In this document: piece after piece, positions 1 through 6,048 of the stretch
Numbering within the stretch: the first letter of the stretch is position 1
Layout: each line of letters opens with the position of its first letter
NCBI GenBank assembly: GCA_027297005.1
Contig: JAPUIN010000228.1
Coordinates: 1-6,687, forward strand
DNA length: 6,687 nt
Reading direction: 5' to 3'
DNA from: Acidobacteriota bacterium
GTDB taxonomy: Bacteria; Acidobacteriota; Polarisedimenticolia; Gp22-AA2
Notes under the pieces: model-generated
Told to the model about the DNA's origin: nothing
Seen by the model: only the letters and a program-made list of their open reading frames with translations
The model's database searches: none
Program-made: the position numbers and the translations under genes

Positions 1-266
1 TACGCGAGCGTCTTGGCTCCCAGCCGCCCCAGGTTGCGCCCGCTCCCGACCGACGCCACGCCGGTGATGACGCTCGTGAAGATGAGCGGCACCACCACCA
101 TGCGCAGCAGGCGCATGAACAGTGTGCCCATCCATCCGACCCAGGGGAGCGCGCTCTCGCCGAGAGTGACGCCGACGAGAACGCCCACCCCCATCGCGAT
201 GAAGATCTGAATGTGAAGTCGTCGGTACCAGGGAAGCTTCGCCCCGGCGCGGTCGTCGCTCACCAT
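1..266 (-). CDS. Dicarboxylate/amino acid:cation symporter, N-terminal part (runs off left edge)
   Basis: This is the first 88 residues of a secondary transporter of the DAACS family (GltP/DctA-like), which brings C4-dicarboxylates, glutamate or aspartate into the cytoplasm with Na+ or H+. After a short polar N-terminus (MVSDDRAGAKLPWYRRLHIQ) comes a first membrane helix around residues 20-36. It is followed by the family-typical second segment MRLLRMVVVPLIFTSVITGV at about residues 51-70, leading into GVASVGSGRNLGRLGAKTL. The stretch RMVVVPLIFTS is close to the signature seen in GltP and DctA. The start codon ATG at 266 is the first possible start after an in-frame TGA eight codons upstream. 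No Shine-Dalgarno sequence precedes it; a TATAGT box lies 7 bases upstream, so the message may be leaderless. Substrate cannot be told because the binding-site helices HP1-TM8 lie outside the window. The radical SAM gene is upstream on the same strand, 94 bases away. Confidence 0.9.
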   Translation of the reverse strand, partial: MVSDDRAGAKLPWYRRLHIQIFIAMGVGVLVGVTLGESALPWVGWMGTLFMRLLRMVVVPLIFTSVITGVASVGSGRNLGRLGAKTLA

Positions 267-267
267 G

Positions 268-283
268 CCGGTGACTATACCGG
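268..283 (-). promoter_or_regulatory. Candidate promoter/operator of the symporter gene
   Basis: On the minus strand an inverted repeat CCGGT-ATAGTC-ACCGG (5-bp arms) sits just before the ATG at 266 and encloses TATAGT (279-274), which matches the sigma-70 -10 box at 5 of 6 positions. Only 7 bases separate TATAGT from the ATG, so transcription would begin at or next to the start codon. I see no good -35 box at the normal distance. If the message is leaderless, the repeat lies outside the transcript and would act as a DNA operator rather than an RNA hairpin. Confidence 0.35.
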
Positions 284-360
284 ATCACGGTGCCCCCCGG
301 GACGGCGTGAACCTCCCCATCGCGGCGGTCGAGGATTTTGGCTGTGGTGGTCTGCGGGTT

Positions 361-2208
361 CTAGGAGCCGTCCGCGGCGGATATCGCCTTGGAGACGACC
401 GGCTCCGGGGATGGCCGGGCATGTTGACCGGTCGAGAACGTGTCGATCCCGGGCGGCGGCGCGACGTTCGCGGCAGGTGCAGCGATCGGTTCCTGCGTGC
501 CAACCGGAACGGTTTCCTCCACGCGCACCGGCTCGGCACTGGCCGCCTGATCGGGCACGGCGCTCCCGAGCTCCGGTATGTCGACCTCCTCTCCACGGAG
601 TGCATGCGCGACTTTGTTCATCCCGTAGCGGCTGATGAGATAGTTGCGCGTGAAATGGGAGATCGCCGAGGGGAGATTGAGCGCCCCGCCCCGGAAGCGG
701 CGCATGATGCCGGTCAGCGAATAGGCTTCGCGCAGGAAGTAGCCGTATCCCTCCTGCAGCTGCCTGATCGTCATCCCCTTCGGGCGGATCAGGACGTGCG
801 CGCCGTCGAAGAGCGGCCAGTTGTAATCCATCGCCATGTCCGAGTCGGGCGGGCATTCGGTGCACGGAAGCAGATCGTTCCCCTTCAACGCGTCGATGAA
901 GGTGCCGGTCCCCGGATACGGCTGAATGATGTTGGCCACGATGAAATCAATGCCGGTCTGATAGACGAACTCGAGCGTCTGGTCGAAGGAGGAGACGTCA
1001 TCTCCATCCAGCCCGAACACGAACGCCCCCATGATGTTGATTCCGGCGTCGTGCACGCGGCGCACTTGCTCCCGCATCGATTTCGTGTTGTTCGACCATT
1101 TGTCGAGGCTATCGATCGCCCCCTGGCTGACCGATTCGATGCCCAGGAAAAGGTCGCGGCAGCCGCTCTCATAGGCCAGCTTCAACAGCTCGGGCTTCTC
1201 GGCAAGGTCCATCGTCAGCTCGGCGGCCCAAGGACGACCGAGCGGGCGGATCGCCTCGCAGAGGGCCTTGAAGGATCCGGCGGCATTGTAAAGATTGTCG
1301 TCCCAGAAGAAGACCTGCCGGCTGAATCCCGGACCGATCATTTCGATGAGGCGATCGCCGAAGTGCGTCCCGATCAGCGGCGTCTTCACCAGGACCTTGA
1401 GGATGTCGTTGTAGAAGCCGGGCTCGATGCTATCGATCGTCTCGCGCGTGACCATCGGCCCCTGACCGGCGATCTCATCCCTGATGTCTTCGACATCGCG
1501 GTTGCGGACCGTCGGGCCGTTCGTGAGGAAGACGGCGCAGAAGTGGCAGTCGAGCTTGCATCCGCGCGCGTAGTGGCTGGAGGCGACGATCTGCTGCGGC
1601 ACGTTCTTCAGCCCGCGCCAGATGCTCATGTCGAGAGTCAGCGTCCCGCGATCGCGGATGCGATCGAATGCCGCCTGATAGACCGGCTTGAGCTCGCGCC
1701 CCTCCTGAAGGTCCCTGAGCAGCGCCGAGGCGGCCCACTCCCCCTCCCCGGAGACCACGGCGTCGACATGGCCGCGCTGTGTGCCCTCGGCCGGTACCGC
1801 CGAGGCGTGCGCGCCGCCGATGACGACGGTCAGCTTCCTGCCGGCTGCCTTGTAAACGGACCGCGCCTCGCGCGCGCGCCTGTAGGCCTCCCGTACCGAG
1901 TTCGTATAGGCGGTGAGGAACAGAACGTCCTGATCGCCGCGCGTCTGATCGATCTTCTGTTCGAGGATCTCTTCGAAAGATGTCGGTCCTTCGATCTTGT
2001 CGTGCTGGACCGCGACGTTGGTCGAGTCGGTCAGCACGCCGTTCTTGCGCAAGAAACCAATAAGGTAGGGAAAGCCGATTCCGGGACTGCGGACGAACGG
2101 GCCGGTCCGTATCTCCAGTCGCTTGAGCAGACCGCGCTTAGCGACCGGCGCGTCGACGACGTAGGAATCACGCGGAGTGAGGCAGATCAAATTTCCGATT
2201 TTAGCCAT
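361..2208 (-). CDS. B12-binding-domain radical SAM protein, function unknown
   Basis: This 615-residue protein looks like a cobalamin-dependent radical SAM enzyme, a cytosolic class that uses S-adenosylmethionine and a [4Fe-4S] cluster for methylations or ring rearrangements (HpnP, HpnR and BchE are relatives in style). Residues 1-165 look like the Rossmann-type B12-binding domain: ICLTPRD near the start, DVLFLTAYT at 94-102, VVIGGAHASAVPAE at 128-141 and VVSGEGE at 151-157. The classical DxHxxG motif is absent, as is usual in this class. The cluster motif is C217-KLD-C221-HF-C224. Conserved barrel strands follow: FFWDDNLY (300-307), CRDLFLGIES (350-359), AFVFGLDGDD (395-404) and IIQPYPGTG (427-435). 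An Arg-Pro-Lys segment near 475-477 resembles the C-terminal region of the HpnP/BchE-like group. Between the cluster loop and FFWDDNLY there are about 75 residues, far more than usual. Residues 545-615 form a Pro/Ala/Val-rich, probably disordered tail. ATG at 2208 has a weak AGGCGA ribosome site. No partner gene identifies the substrate. Confidence 0.9.
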   Translation of the reverse strand: MAKIGNLICLTPRDSYVVDAPVAKRGLLKRLEIRTGPFVRSPGIGFPYLIGFLRKNGVLTDSTNVAVQHDKIEGPTSFEEILEQKIDQTRGDQDVLFLTAYTNSVREAYRRAREARSVYKAAGRKLTVVIGGAHASAVPAEGTQRGHVDAVVSGEGEWAASALLRDLQEGRELKPVYQAAFDRIRDRGTLTLDMSIWRGLKNVPQQIVASSHYARGCKLDCHFCAVFLTNGPTVRNRDVEDIRDEIAGQGPMVTRETIDSIEPGFYNDILKVLVKTPLIGTHFGDRLIEMIGPGFSRQVFFWDDNLYNAAGSFKALCEAIRPLGRPWAAELTMDLAEKPELLKLAYESGCRDLFLGIESVSQGAIDSLDKWSNNTKSMREQVRRVHDAGINIMGAFVFGLDGDDVSSFDQTLEFVYQTGIDFIVANIIQPYPGTGTFIDALKGNDLLPCTECPPDSDMAMDYNWPLFDGAHVLIRPKGMTIRQLQEGYGYFLREAYSLTGIMRRFRGGALNLPSAISHFTRNYLISRYGMNKVAHALRGEEVDIPELGSAVPDQAASAEPVRVEETVPVGTQEPIAAPAANVAPPPGIDTFSTGQHARPSPEPVVSKAISAADGS

Positions 2209-2214
2209 CGCTCG

Positions 2215-2223
2215 CCTATACCG
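2215..2223 (-). promoter_or_regulatory. Candidate -10 element of the radical SAM gene
   Basis: Reading the minus strand, CGGTATAGG lies directly before the ATG at 2208. TATAGG resembles a -10 box and its 3' end is only 6 bases from the start codon, giving a predicted transcript with almost no leader. The octamer CGGTATAG is shared, at nearly the same distance from ATG, with the symporter gene. No convincing -35 box is visible. The AGG within it could instead serve as a weak Shine-Dalgarno sequence, in which case the promoter is further upstream. Confidence 0.3.
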
Positions 2224-2406
2224 AATCCCACACTCGAGTGCTGATTGAACCTGGATGGCGCCAGATGCGCAGGCACTCTATCCCGCCGGCGAGAAGAATG
2301 CAATGCATGTCGGCCTTTTGTGGTCGGATATTTAACCGCAGGTCAGGATCGGCGTGGTCGGGGCAGTCCCAGTTCGGGATCAATACTGTTTTCAGCAGGA
2401 TCGCGG

Positions 2407-2437
2407 GATATTGACACGCCACCAAGAACCCAATATC
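2407..2437 (+). promoter_or_regulatory. Spaced inverted repeat overlapping a plus-strand promoter-like pair
   Basis: GATATTG at 2407-2413 and CAATATC at 2431-2437 are perfect 7-bp inverted arms with a 17-base spacer. On the plus strand a perfect -35 hexamer TTGACA (2411-2416) is followed after 17 bases by TATCGA (2434-2439), a poor-to-moderate -10 box, so each arm overlaps one promoter element. Such a layout suits a dimeric repressor site. The difficulty is that no plus-strand gene follows; transcription would run antisense into the membrane-protein gene. Chance occurrence is possible. Confidence 0.25.
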
Positions 2438-2515
2438 GACTGGCAGCAGCATGTGCACCGCTCAGATCGACACGCAGGGGGATCGGAGAAACCGGATAGT
2501 GGGAGATACGACCGA

Positions 2516-3412
2516 TCAGTCAGGGTACGAACCTCCAGCCCGGTTCTCATGAGGGGCGGCGGCGAGGAGAGCAGCGAAAAATCGACGATGTGCAGTCGAT
2601 CCCCCCCGTCGATCCGGCGCGCCCCGGCCCCACCCGCAGAGGGCGGGTGCGGAGCCCGCCGGCGCCGGCCTCATGACCCGGGGCTGCTGCGGCACCCGCT
2701 GTTTCACGAGGGAGACGCGGAGATCCTCGTAGATGACGGCCCAGGCCACCATCATCCAGGCCATGCCGGCGAACACTCCGAGCACCGGGACGATCATAAT
2801 CAGTGCGCCGATGAGCCCCAGCAGGATCATGCGCCCGAGGACGCCGAAGAAGTGCCCCTTGACGATGCGGACGCTGGTGCCCAGCGACTCGAACACGCCG
2901 GCGTTCTCGCGCGCGAAGACATAGAGCGCGAACCCCAGCAGCACGGCCAGCACGAGACCGGGCAGGATGAACAGCACCATCCCGAGTTGCAGGAGGATCT
3001 GCTGCAGAATGACCAGGACGAGGAATGCGTAGCCGCCCCCCTTCCCTTTCCTGAGGGCGCCGCCGAAGCCGAGCGATTGATCCATGGAGGCATGAACCGT
3101 GGCGAGCATCACCCAGCAGTAGACCCGCAGCGCGACGAAGGCCGCGAGAAGATTGAAGACGGTCAGGGCGCCGCGCGATTCCTCGAAGGCGTACTGGATC
3201 CTGTGCGGGTTCTGGATCATTTTCCCCAGGACGTCCCATCCCTGGATGAATCCGAGGAACACGATCCCGAGGGCATAGACGAGGGCCACGCTGAGCAGCG
3301 TCACGATAATCCCGAATATGAACAACATAGTCAGCGTGACGACACGCCCCTTGAGCCTTCCGAAGCTCTCCCCCAACAACGCTCCGATCGGTCTCAGTGT
3401 TGCTTGCGTCAT
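2516..3412 (-). CDS. Multi-pass membrane protein of unknown function
   Basis: This 298-residue protein sits in the cytoplasmic membrane. Hydrophobic segments lie at about residues 28-55, 84-107, 129-149, 150-167, 190-209 and 210-227, giving five or six helices. The middle part, LFILPGLVLAVLLGFALYVF at 147-166 followed by an amphipathic stretch FESLGTSVRIVKGHFFGVLG (174-193), resembles the membrane domain found beside some glycerophosphodiester phosphodiesterases and in DUF975-like proteins, which carry a similar IIPGI helix and a W/F-x-x-xKG loop. No catalytic domain is attached and I cannot name a role. The ATG at 3412 is preceded by an AAGGGGG ribosome site four bases upstream. After the last helix there is a 70-residue basic, Gly/Pro-rich tail; codon use in its last 27 codons, after a seven-C run at 2601-2607, loses the GC-rich third-position bias, so the true C-terminus may differ (see findings). 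Confidence 0.75.
   Translation of the reverse strand: MTQATLRPIGALLGESFGRLKGRVVTLTMLFIFGIIVTLLSVALVYALGIVFLGFIQGWDVLGKMIQNPHRIQYAFEESRGALTVFNLLAAFVALRVYCWVMLATVHASMDQSLGFGGALRKGKGGGYAFLVLVILQQILLQLGMVLFILPGLVLAVLLGFALYVFARENAGVFESLGTSVRIVKGHFFGVLGRMILLGLIGALIMIVPVLGVFAGMAWMMVAWAVIYEDLRVSLVKQRVPQQPRVMRPAPAGSAPALCGWGRGAPDRRGGSTAHRRFFAALLAAAPHENRAGGSYPD
2631..2649 (-). repeat. GC hairpin inside the tail of the membrane-protein gene
   Basis: CACCCGC at 2631-2637 and GCGGGTG at 2643-2649 form a perfect 7-bp stem with a 5-base loop. A 12-bp palindrome GCCGGCGCCGGC lies nearby at 2658-2669. Both are within the coding sequence for the tail after the last membrane helix. There is no U-tract, so this is not a standard terminator, but it is a compact structured spot close to a homopolymer run. 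Confidence 0.4.
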
Positions 3413-3491
3413 GATGCCCCCTTCTTCGACCCCTGGACCACACCCTCAACGCACGGGTGATCGCGCGAAATACATTCAATCCACCAACTGA

Positions 3492-3520
3492 AACGTAGGG
3501 TCCGTCCGGCTGCGGGTCAA
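3492..3520 (-). promoter_or_regulatory. Candidate sigma-70-type promoter of the membrane-protein gene
   Basis: On the minus strand, TTGACC (3520-3515; 5 of 6 to TTGACA) is followed by a 17-base spacer and TACGTT (3497-3492; 3 of 6 to TATAAT). It would give a leader of about 75 bases before the ATG at 3412. The -35 and spacing are good, the -10 is poor, so this is tentative. Confidence 0.3.
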
Positions 3521-3673
3521 GACACGCAGGCGCGCCAACACCGCGCCCCACAAGAGGATCCACGGAATCGGAAGTACATACATAAAGATGATACGGGTCT
3601 TCGTGCAGGAGGCCATGCGGCCACCGCGGCGGGAGACGCCCCCCCCAGACTGCGACCGCCGCCGGCGTGCCGG

Positions 3674-3714
3674 GATTACGAAACCAGGATCGACGATATA
3701 CTTCCGGGTGAGGA
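3674..3714 (+). promoter_or_regulatory. Candidate promoter -10 and ribosome binding site of the M20 hydrolase
   Basis: TATACT at 3697-3702 matches the -10 consensus at 5 of 6 positions; the -35 region about 17 bases upstream (GATTAC, 3674-3679) is weak. Transcription would start near 3709, immediately before or within GGTGAGGA (3707-3714). GAGGA ends 9 bases before the ATG at 3724, a workable Shine-Dalgarno spacing. The predicted leader is therefore very short, about 15 bases. This ribosome site favours the ATG at 3724 over the in-frame ATG at 3739, which has none. Confidence 0.45.
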
Positions 3715-3723
3715 CCCCCTTCG

Positions 3724-5085
3724 ATGACCACGCAAATCATGACGGCCCGCATCGCTTGGGCGGCCTGCACACTGGCGCTCATCGCCATCCCTTCGATGCC
3801 GGCAGCCGCTCCGTCACCCGCGGAGCTGCATGTCAGCCGTGAGCGGATCGAGGCGCGTATCCTCGAACTCTCCCGGTTCGGCCGCAATCCGGATGGCGGC
3901 GTCAGCCGCGTGGCGTTCAGCGACGCCGACATCGCCGGGCGCGACTACGTGATGGAGCTGATGCGCCTTGCGGGCCTGTCGGTGCGCATCGATGCGGCCG
4001 GTAACATTATCGGCCGCCGTGAAGGGACTGTCCCCGGGCTGCCACCGATCCTGTTCGGTTCGCACATCGACTCGGTGCCGCACGGGGGGAATTACGACGG
4101 GGACGTCGGCGTCATCGGCGCCATCGAGTGCGCGCAGGTTCTGAACGAGCGCGGTGTGACGACGCGCCATCCGCTCGAGGTGATCGTGTTCACCGACGAG
4201 GAGGGGGGCCTGGTCGGCAGCCGCGCGCTGATCGGGGACCTCGGCCCCGAAGCTCTCGACATCGTCAGTCACAGCGGGAAGACGATCCGCGCGGGCATCG
4301 AGGCAATCGGCGGCGATCCGGATCGGTTGTTCGAAGTGAAGCGCGCGCCGGGCGATCTGCGCGCCTTTCTCGAGCTGCACATCGAGCAGGGCGGCGTCCT
4401 CGATCGTGAGGGGATCCAGATCGGCATCGTCGAGGGGATCGTCGGGATCAACTGGTGGGACGTCATCATCGAAGGTTTCGCCAATCATGCCGGGACGACG
4501 CCGATGGATCAGCGCCAGGACGCCATGCTGGCCGCCGCGCACCTGACGCTGGCGGTCAACCGAATTGTCACCGCGCTCCCGGGGCGGCAGGTCGGCACCG
4601 TCGGGCGGATCCGCGCCGAACCGGGGGCGCCGAACGTCATCCCGGGGAAGGTCGTGATGAGTCTCGAGCTGCGCGATCTCTCGGCGGAGAAAATCCAGGG
4701 GCTCTTCTCCCGAATACGTGAGGAGGCGGCCGGGATCGCCGAGCGGACCGGCACCACGATCCGTTTCGCTCCGATCGACGCGACCGCCGAGCCGGCCCCG
4801 ACCGACGAAGAAATGCGCCGGCTGATCGCGGAGGCGGCGGCCGAGCTCGACCTGACCTACAAACTGATGCCGAGCGGCGCCGGGCACGACGCCCAGGACG
4901 TGGCGCGCATCGCGCCGACAGGAATGATCTTTGTGCCCAGCGTCGGGGGGATCAGCCATTCCCCGAAGGAGTTCACCCGGCCCGAGGAAATGGCGAACGG
5001 AGCTAACGTGCTGCTACAGACCATCCTGAAGATCGATCGTGCCGACCTGCCGGGGGGCACGCGCCCGGAAAAAGGGAGGGACTGA
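3724..5085 (+). CDS. M20-family zinc hydrolase (allantoate amidohydrolase / N-carbamoyl-L-amino acid hydrolase type), probably exported
   Basis: This 453-residue metal-dependent amidohydrolase belongs to the hydantoinase/carbamoylase group (AllC, HyuC, beta-ureidopropionase relatives), which cleaves carbamoyl or ureido groups, releasing CO2 and ammonia. The di-metal site is complete: H114 in GSHIDSVPHGG, bridging D125 in NYDGD, general base E159 and ligand E160 in TDEEGG, H219 in LHIEQG, and H412 in GISHSPKE. The dimerisation/substrate domain shows FANHAGTTPM (252-261), GRIRAEPGAPNVIPG (294-308) and GAGHDAQD (385-392), all diagnostic of this group rather than of peptidase T or ArgE-like M20 enzymes. 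Residues 1-30 look like a signal peptide: MTTQIMTAR, a hydrophobic core IAWAACTLALIAIP, then PAAA with a likely cut near residues 28-30. Cys15 is not in a proper lipobox. Without the leader the mature length, about 420 residues, is normal for the family. It is the only plus-strand gene, divergent from the membrane-protein gene and convergent with the permease operon. The exact substrate cannot be read from sequence. Confidence 0.9.
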   Translation: MTTQIMTARIAWAACTLALIAIPSMPAAAPSPAELHVSRERIEARILELSRFGRNPDGGVSRVAFSDADIAGRDYVMELMRLAGLSVRIDAAGNIIGRREGTVPGLPPILFGSHIDSVPHGGNYDGDVGVIGAIECAQVLNERGVTTRHPLEVIVFTDEEGGLVGSRALIGDLGPEALDIVSHSGKTIRAGIEAIGGDPDRLFEVKRAPGDLRAFLELHIEQGGVLDREGIQIGIVEGIVGINWWDVIIEGFANHAGTTPMDQRQDAMLAAAHLTLAVNRIVTALPGRQVGTVGRIRAEPGAPNVIPGKVVMSLELRDLSAEKIQGLFSRIREEAAGIAERTGTTIRFAPIDATAEPAPTDEEMRRLIAEAAAELDLTYKLMPSGAGHDAQDVARIAPTGMIFVPSVGGISHSPKEFTRPEEMANGANVLLQTILKIDRADLPGGTRPEKGRD

Positions 5086-5175
5086 ATCAGGGGCGGTGAA
5101 GACGGTCCCTGCGTGAATGACCGGGCCGGCCTGCGCCGTACGGCTTCTCGACGTCGGCGCTGGAGTCCCCCCTGA
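5086..5175. terminator. Convergent gap between M20 hydrolase and permease operon; weak hairpin only
   Basis: The 90 bases separate two converging genes. CAGGG (5088-5092) can pair with CCCTG (5107-5111) across a 14-base loop just after the hydrolase stop, but there is no U-tract, so an intrinsic terminator is not well supported. A perfect 10-bp palindrome CCTGATCAGG at 5171-5180 covers the permease stop codon at 5176-5178. Confidence 0.2.
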
Positions 5176-6048
5176 TCAGGATCGCCAGGACGGGGGGGCC
5201 GGCCGGCGCACGGCTCGAGAGGCACCCGCTTTTCGTGCGCCCTTCACCCCGGCACCCTCCCGCGTCAGATATTGCGCCAGCAGGATCGGGATCGACGTCG
5301 CCAGGACGACGAAGACGGCGACGACGTTGGTGACCGGCCGCTGCCGCGGCTTGGTCAGCTGATTAAACATCCAGATCGGCAGCGTCTGCTCCTGCCCCGC
5401 GGTGAAAGTCGTCACGATCACCTCGTCGAACGATAGCGCAAAGGCCAGCATCCCTCCCGCCACGAGCGCCGTGGCGAGGTTCGGCAGGAGGACGCGGCGG
5501 AACGTCTGCAGACCGGTGGCGCCGAGATCCATCGAGGCCTCGACCTGCGACGCGGCGGTGCGTCGCAGCCTGGCCAGCACGTTGTTGTAAACGACCACGA
5601 CGCAGAACGTCGCATGCCCGATCACGATCGTCCAGAGGCTGAACGTTACACCCGTCAGGCTCATGGCGGACCGCAGCGCGATGCCGGTCACAATCCCGGG
5701 CAGAGCGATCGGCAGCAGCAGGAGGAATGAGACCGATTCGCGTCCGAAGAACCGAGTCCTGTGGACGGCCAGCGCGGCGAGCGTGCCGAGCACCAGCGCC
5801 ACCCCCGTCGCCAGGCTCGCGACCCTGAGCGAAAGCCCGAGCGCTCTCCAGATGTCGGCCCGGTTCCAGGCGACCTGCAGCCAGTCCAGCGTCAGTCCCG
5901 GCGGGGGAAAACGGAACGATGAATCCTCCGTCGTGAACGCATAGAGAAGGATCACCGCAAACGGCAGGTGCAGGAACAGCACCACGCCCACGACCGCCGC
6001 CTTCAGGCCGAGCGGCGCGCGTGCGCCCGCCGCGACGTCAGAGCGCAT
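5176..6048 (-). CDS. potC: ABC transporter inner-membrane permease, PotC type
   Basis: This 290-residue protein is the second permease of a PotABCD-like importer (polyamine, or another small cationic or polar solute). It forms the membrane channel with its PotB partner and couples to the ATPase through a cytoplasmic loop. Membrane helices lie near residues 15-38, 66-94, 105-126, 137-157, 190-212 and 241-260. The EAA loop is clear at 170-189: E170-ASMDLG176-A, F183, then LLP at 187-189. Preceding features such as [16 protein letters not shown] (109-124) and later [16 protein letters not shown] (203-218) are typical of PotC relatives. Length is normal, ending in a basic tail (about 262-290). 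The ATG at 6048 lies inside the upstream permease gene, overlapping its end by 11 bases, with GGGGG six bases before the ATG inside the upstream coding sequence, so the two are probably translationally coupled. The polyamine name is from family resemblance; substrate depends on a binding protein not in this window. Confidence 0.88.
   Translation of the reverse strand: MRSDVAAGARAPLGLKAAVVGVVLFLHLPFAVILLYAFTTEDSSFRFPPPGLTLDWLQVAWNRADIWRALGLSLRVASLATGVALVLGTLAALAVHRTRFFGRESVSFLLLLPIALPGIVTGIALRSAMSLTGVTFSLWTIVIGHATFCVVVVYNNVLARLRRTAASQVEASMDLGATGLQTFRRVLLPNLATALVAGGMLAFALSFDEVIVTTFTAGQEQTLPIWMFNQLTKPRQRPVTNVVAVFVVLATSIPILLAQYLTREGAGVKGARKAGASRAVRRPAPPSWRS

Larger units (their letters stand above)
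2209..2515. other. Gene-free interval between the membrane-protein and radical SAM genes
   Basis: This 307-base stretch has no believable coding sequence: the open frames in it show no family resemblance and lack the GC-rich third positions of the neighbours. It is more AT-rich than the flanking genes, with tracts such as GATATTTAACC near 2327-2337. It holds the promoter-proximal element of the radical SAM gene, a perfect 10-bp palindrome CACTCGAGTG at 2231-2240 and a spaced inverted repeat at 2407-2437. I see no strong intrinsic terminator with a U-tract after the membrane-protein stop at 2516. Confidence 0.6.
3413..3723. other. Divergent intergenic control region
   Basis: These 311 bases separate the start of the membrane-protein gene (leftward) from the start of the M20 hydrolase (rightward) and must carry the promoters of both. 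No coding sequence is convincing: an AGGAGG followed by ATG at 3614 opens only a low-complexity Arg/Pro-rich frame that overlaps the hydrolase start. The region has an AT-richer patch near 3573-3595 and an eight-C run at 3639-3646. Candidate promoters are listed separately. Confidence 0.6.

Noticed and set aside
265..2244. A 659-codon open frame on the plus strand, fully antisense to the radical SAM gene.
   Set aside because: Its protein is Asp/Arg/Val/Leu-rich without any family motif and mirrors the codon structure of the radical SAM gene, whose cluster motif and barrel strands are unmistakable. Long antisense frames are expected in GC-rich DNA.
2216..2458. An 80-codon minus-strand open frame in the gene-free interval, considered as a small gene or gene remnant.
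   Set aside because: No ribosome binding site, no GC-rich third-position bias and no resemblance to a known family. It also overlaps the start region of the radical SAM gene.
3737..3768. Cys15 of the hydrolase considered as a lipoprotein attachment cysteine.
   Set aside because: The residue at -3 is Trp rather than Leu, Val or Ile, and the hydrophobic core continues for about ten residues after the Cys, so an ordinary signal peptide fits better.
3614..3842. AGGAGG followed by ATG at 3614, considered as the start of a small leader peptide gene.
   Set aside because: The spacing is only two bases, the product is an Arg/Pro-rich low-complexity string, and it runs through the hydrolase start in the wrong frame.
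2547..3932. A 461-codon minus-strand open frame overlapping the membrane-protein gene in another frame.
   Set aside because: Arg/Pro/Gly-rich low-complexity translation with no membrane segments. The competing frame gives clear transmembrane helices and has a good ribosome site.
3814..4959. A 381-codon minus-strand open frame opposite the M20 hydrolase.
   Set aside because: No recognisable domain, and the plus-strand frame contains every metal ligand of the hydrolase. It is a shadow frame.
5171..5180. Palindrome CCTGATCAGG over the permease stop codon, considered as a regulator site or bidirectional terminator.
   Set aside because: Ten-base palindromes occur by chance in GC-rich DNA, there is no loop or U-tract, and a stop codon is an unlikely place for an operator.
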